Positions 60,722-64,000 of a DNA stretch of 64,000 nucleotides are shown piece after piece. The notes beneath the pieces are model-generated. The model worked only from the letters and a program-made list of their open reading frames with translations. It had not been told where the DNA came from and did not search any database. Numbering within the stretch: the stretch's first letter is position 1; each line of letters begins with the position of its first letter. The position numbers and the translations under genes were made by a program. This DNA is from Delphinus delphis (Eukaryota; Chordata; Mammalia; Artiodactyla; Delphinidae), in NCBI RefSeq assembly GCF_949987515.2, contig NC_082695.1, forward strand, positions 87,009,604 to 87,073,603, in the 5' to 3' direction.

Positions 60722-61702
60722 TCACTGATGCCCGTCACGAGGATTAGAGGACTCCCGGTCCCGGGAGTGCCGGGCCCTTTTATGCCTGTGGGATTTATCT
60801 TGACTCCTACTTCTACTTCTGTGACTACGCCCCTCAGAGCGCCCACTGTGCCGGCTGCAACGTGCGTGTGAGCTTCGACCTCCGTCTCTATGTCTGTTCC
60901 TGTCTTCTCGCTCTTCCCTCCTGCCTGATGACTTGTGTTCGTGCTTGGGCTTCTTCTTCCTCGGCTCCCGGTCTCGGTCCTCTGCTCCACCACGGCAGGT
61001 CGTCCTGATCTCAGGGGAGCTGGGCTGGGGCTTCCACACCTCCCTGGACTCCGACTTCTGACCCCTCTCTGAGTTCTTGCCACTGTGCTGTTTAGAGCCA
61101 AGGTCACCCTTTTCCTTTATCATCTTGCTTCTGGGCGATGAAGAGGAGGCTGGCTGCTCTGCCTGTACCTCCTGGTCAGTCTTCTCTTTTTCTTTCTTTC
61201 TTTTCTTGGTTTCCTTTCTGTCTTTTTTGTGTTTTCTGGTGGGTCTGTCATCTTCAGAGCCCTCAGATGAACTCAGTGAGGGAGTGTGCGCCCCGCAGCC
61301 CCTCTCATGCAGCTCTCTGGTCACATCGTCCATTTCTTCTGAGTCCGTAGGAGGCCGATAGCGAGACACATGATCCACTCGGATAGCTCTTCCTTTGATC
61401 TTGATCCCATTAAAATTGTCAACAGCCAGAACTGTGCTCCTCTGGTCTTCATAGCAGAGGAAACAGAATCCTTTGGATTTCCCAGTCTTCTTGTCCCGTA
61501 CCAAATTAATGTTAACAATTTCGCCATATTGTGAGAACACACAGATGATGTCCCCTTCAGTCAGCTCGTAAGGAAGCCCTCCCAAGAAGATCCAGGCGCT
61601 GTCCTTGTACTCGGAGTGCCAAGACGCCTTCTCTGCTACCCCCAGCCGGAGATCACGCTCATTCAGCTTGGTGATCAGCTTAACTTTAGTTAAAGGGTTC
61701 AT
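60722..61702 (-). CDS. RBMX2: RBMX2-like retrogene, intact single-exon frame (326 aa)
   Basis: RBMX2 is a nuclear RRM protein, the counterpart of yeast Snu17/Ist3 in the RES complex of the activated spliceosome (family knowledge). The ATG at 61702-61700 opens with MNPLTKVKL, the start of mammalian RBMX2. An RRM spans about residues 36-112, with RNP2 IFLGGL (38-43) and RNP1 KGFCFLCY (77-84). Next comes an acidic/Ser stretch (about 135-150), a Lys/Glu-rich low-complexity block (about 155-180) and an Arg/Ser/His-rich tail; stop TGA is at 60724-60722. Length matches the family (human about 322). The parent gene has introns; none are here, so this is a processed copy. The frame continues upstream to a TTG at 61732 but has no earlier ATG, so 61702 is the chosen start. 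The last residues (NPRDGHQ) differ from the usual C-terminus. No clear 3' poly(A) tail was found: the A-rich tract at 60633-60675 has the wrong polarity. Whether it is transcribed is unknown. Confidence 0.9.
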   Translation of the reverse strand: MNPLTKVKLITKLNERDLRLGVAEKASWHSEYKDSAWIFLGGLPYELTEGDIICVFSQYGEIVNINLVRDKKTGKSKGFCFLCYEDQRSTVLAVDNFNGIKIKGRAIRVDHVSRYRPPTDSEEMDDVTRELHERGCGAHTPSLSSSEGSEDDRPTRKHKKDRKETKKRKKEKEKTDQEVQAEQPASSSSPRSKMIKEKGDLGSKQHSGKNSERGQKSESREVWKPQPSSPEIRTTCRGGAEDRDREPRKKKPKHEHKSSGRREEREDRNRHRDGGRSSHARCSRHSGRSEGRSHRSRSRSQDKSHRHKRARHSRDRESSNPRDGHQ

Positions 61703-61713
61703 CTCTGCGGGTT

Positions 61714-61869
61714 CACGCTCAGAAGCTAGCAACCGACTTCACGCTCAGAACCTAGCAACCGACTTCAGGCCCAGAACCTAGCAACCGACTTCACGCTCAG
61801 AACCTAGCAACCGACTTCACGCTCAGCACCTAGCAACCGACTTCCCGCCCAGAACCTAGGAAGCGACTT
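61714..61869 (-). repeat. 26-bp minisatellite, six units, in the 5' leader of the RBMX2 retrogene
   Basis: Six consecutive 26-bp units begin at 61714, 61740, 61766, 61792, 61818 and 61844. Each carries the core cctagcaaccgactt, or a one- to two-base variant, preceded by cacgctcagaa or cccgcccagaa. The array starts 12 bp upstream of the ATG, so if the gene is transcribed from the upstream GC-rich patch it would be in the 5' UTR. The unit farthest from the gene (61844-61869) is the most divergent and runs into a CCGGAAGT motif on the minus strand, suggesting it is closest to the ancestral sequence that was amplified. Confidence 0.95.
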
Positions 61870-61921
61870 CCGGGAGAAGCCGTAAGACGCATGCGCAGCC
61901 CCGGCGCCACGCGCCCATTGG
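61866..61921 (-). promoter_or_regulatory. Putative TATA-less CpG promoter of the RBMX2 retrogene
   Basis: Read on the minus strand toward the gene, this patch has a CCAAT box (CCAATGG, 61921-61915), an NRF1-like palindrome (TGCGCATGC, 61897-61889) and an ETS core (CCGGAAGT, 61873-61866). They lie about 215, 190 and 165 bp upstream of the ATG. It is rich in CpG (acgcatgcgcag, ccggcgccacgcgccc), while sequence on either side is poor in CpG. This layout is typical of housekeeping promoters. Either the retrocopy carried parental 5' sequence from an upstream start site, or the CpG patch was already present. No TATA box is seen. Activity is inferred only. Confidence 0.55.
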
Positions 61922-61929
61922 TCTCCAAG

Positions 61930-63800
61930 GAGCTTGCGCCGTTGATGAGTTTACGCTTAAGGAATAGTGTACTTAAAGTCTTGTGTTTATTGGGAGTTGT
62001 TTTAGAAATCAAGTGCGGATGCTTTTTGAATTTGTATTGTGGTCTTTGCTTAGAATTATTATTTGATTTTACAATGACTTTACATATAGATGCCTATTTC
62101 AGTACAGCTATGAAAATCTGCACTTTTTTGAATCTGTGATTTTCTGTGAGGTGGCCATAACAACAAGATTCTAACAAGAATAAGGTGCCCTGTCCCCTGA
62201 TTTCCAATGAGGCTTGTGCTGTGGAGTTAAGGTGATACATACTCAAGACTGAAACCTATTTCCTGACCCCCTGTCTTTCTTCTGTCACCAGTTTCCCTTC
62301 CATTTTTCTTTATCATTTAGACTTTTGTAGTCAGGCTTCCACCTTGAGCTTGCTCTGTACTCCTGGAAGTAAGATATCTGGGCGTGTTTGGAGTAATAAT
62401 GGGCCCCAAATCTGTGACCCAAGAGGCTCCACAGAAGTTCACACCCAGCGTACGGCTTGGTCCAGGAACGTGGCTCCTGGTGCCACAGGGGAAGGGCTTA
62501 GACACACGTGTCCTGGGGAAATCGGGACTGCAGGATGAAAGGCTTCTACTCAAAATCTCCATCAGACTTGGGAGCACGAGGCAACCGTGCTCTCTGGCCA
62601 ATATAACAGAGAAACTCACGCGCTCACAGTTTTGCCACAGAGATTCTCAACCTGGCGTCCACAGGGTACCCCACCAGAGGTCTGTTCATAGACGTTTAAT
62701 GGGGTCTGGAGACTAGGATGGGAAAAATTATATCCTTCTTTTCAGCAGTTTCAACCTGAAATTTAACTTTTCCTTCCATTGTGAGCATAGGAAAAAAATC
62801 CCAGTATCATAAGCAGCACCTATAACTTTGTTCCTAAAGGAAATTGCAGGTACATTTCTACCCCATTCCAAGTGTTAAAGGTATTTTATAACAGAATATC
62901 ATTTACCCTCTTAGTTACTTCAAAGTCATGGTAGATGAGAAATGTACGGCTAGGTCTTATCCTGTAATGAAATCATCTGTTAATATAAAACATTTTTCTT
63001 TATATGTGCATAGCTGTAGTTCAATATAATTGGCTTCTTTTGTAATAATGTGGGTTTAAAAAAATGTGTTTAAAAACATTATTCCTAGAAAGGGTGTACA
63101 GGCTTCACCAGATCTTCAATGGGGCAGTTGTGCAAAAAGGTTCAGGACTCCACGGCAGCCCCAGGACCCTGAGCTCAGCTCTGTCATGTGTGTCTGCAGG
63201 TGGCCCTGGGAGCTCCACCTGCACCCACGCAAGGCCGGCACCTCAGGCGTCTACACCAGCAATGTTGGAGACAACCCCGACTCCGCGGTCAGGAACTGGA
63301 AGATGCCCCCTCATGGTAGCTGGAAACATCTGCTGCAATGTCAATAGATTGGGAACTTCATTAAGGTACCAGGTGATCAAGTTCCTCGACAACTCACATC
63401 AACAAAAAGAGGACAAAAGAGCCAGTTATCACACGTCTTTATGGACCTGTTGTTAACATTCAAGAGACATTACTTGGAAAGCTCGAGGTACATTCACAGA
63501 AAAGGGTTCAGCATGGAGCTGGGAGTCCCAGCTTAGTAAGAGACGCACGCGGAGTGAAATAATGCATTTAGTGTAAAACACCGGGTGTCATGTGCTGTCT
63601 TTTCCATACTTGTGCTTTTTTATGTAATTGTAATGATCACAGGCATCTGATCTTAGCTTCTGAACTAGACCTTAGCAAGGTCCCATGTTAACATAGAACT
63701 TTATAACAACTATTCTTACCGGTTGCAATAATAATAATCAGTGGAAATAATTTTAACTATTCTTCTAATAGTGAACATTTTGGTTGATTTCAAGCTGCTG
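61930..63800. other. No gene recognised upstream of the retrogene
   Basis: AT-rich with a GC-richer part at 62370-62640. 62640-62720 and 63100-63150 carry faint DNA-transposon-like wording. The open frames at 63064-63456 and 62384-62716 (+) show no recognisable domain. Confidence 0.45.
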
Positions 63801-63814
63801 TCGCTAAAAATGAT

Positions 63815-64000
63815 ATTCATTTTTAAAATTGAAATACAGTTGATTTACAATATTTTGTTAGTTTCAGGTGTACAGCAAAGTGATTCAGTTTTTTTATATA
63901 TATATTTTTTCAGATTTTTTTCCATTATAGGTTATTATAAGCTGTTGAATATAGTTCCCTGTGCTATTCAGTAGGTCCTTGTTGCTTATCTATTTTATGT
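63815..64000 (-). mobile_element. L1 3' end, running off the window
   Basis: Antisense L1 tail: aaattgaaatacagttgatt, gtttcaggtgtacagcaaag, then gaatatagttccctgtgcta and cagtaggtccttgttgctta. The element continues past the window edge, so its 5' extent is not visible. Confidence 0.88.

Noticed and set aside
61703..61732. Longer 336-residue version of the RBMX2 protein
   Set aside because: The upstream codon at 61732-61730 is TTG, not ATG, and an in-frame stop lies just before it. The conserved family start is at 61702.
61714..61869. CRISPR-like regular repeats
   Set aside because: The 26-bp units are head to tail with no spacers, in a vertebrate genome; it is a minisatellite.

Overview
This window is mammalian nuclear DNA, almost certainly from a cetacean or a close cetartiodactyl relative. 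The evidence is repeat content: ten copies of tRNA-derived SINEs of the CHR type (known from cetaceans, hippos and ruminants) in three length forms, six 3'-end fragments of one L1 family whose tail matches cetartiodactyl L1s, and several LTRs. Long open frames on both strands are scarce and most lie inside repeats, so the window is essentially an intergenic or intronic repeat landscape.

The one convincing protein gene is at the right end. On the minus strand, 60722-61702 encodes an uninterrupted 326-residue copy of RBMX2 (RNA-binding motif protein X-linked 2, a spliceosome/RES-complex protein). It has an RRM domain followed by a Lys/Glu-rich and RS-rich tail. The parental gene of mammals has introns, so this is a retrocopy, and its frame is intact. 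Directly upstream are six tandem 26-bp units (61714-61869), then a CpG-rich patch with ETS, NRF1 and CCAAT-type motifs in the order of a TATA-less promoter.

Layout: 0-4 kb holds old L1 sequence with a younger L1 tail nested inside it (14-bp target duplication). 4-10 kb has two SINEs and two L1 tails in otherwise unrecognised sequence. 10-19 kb has an L1 3' region, old LTR-like repeats, a SINE and an L1 tail. 19-21 kb is highly decayed L1 with a younger L1 tail inserted. 24-25.3 kb has two different SINEs inserted 360 bp apart. 32-55 kb is marked by five unrelated solo-LTR-like elements in both orientations, five SINEs, microsatellites and a 65-bp tandem duplication. 55-60 kb is mostly single-copy-looking sequence with GC-rich islets. 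60-62 kb is the RBMX2 retrogene with its putative promoter. The window ends inside another minus-strand L1 tail.

Repeat family names come from recognising consensus-like wording by eye. Coordinates bounded by target-site duplications are firm; boundaries of old repeats are approximate. No CRISPR array, tRNA gene, rRNA or recognisable viral coding region was seen.
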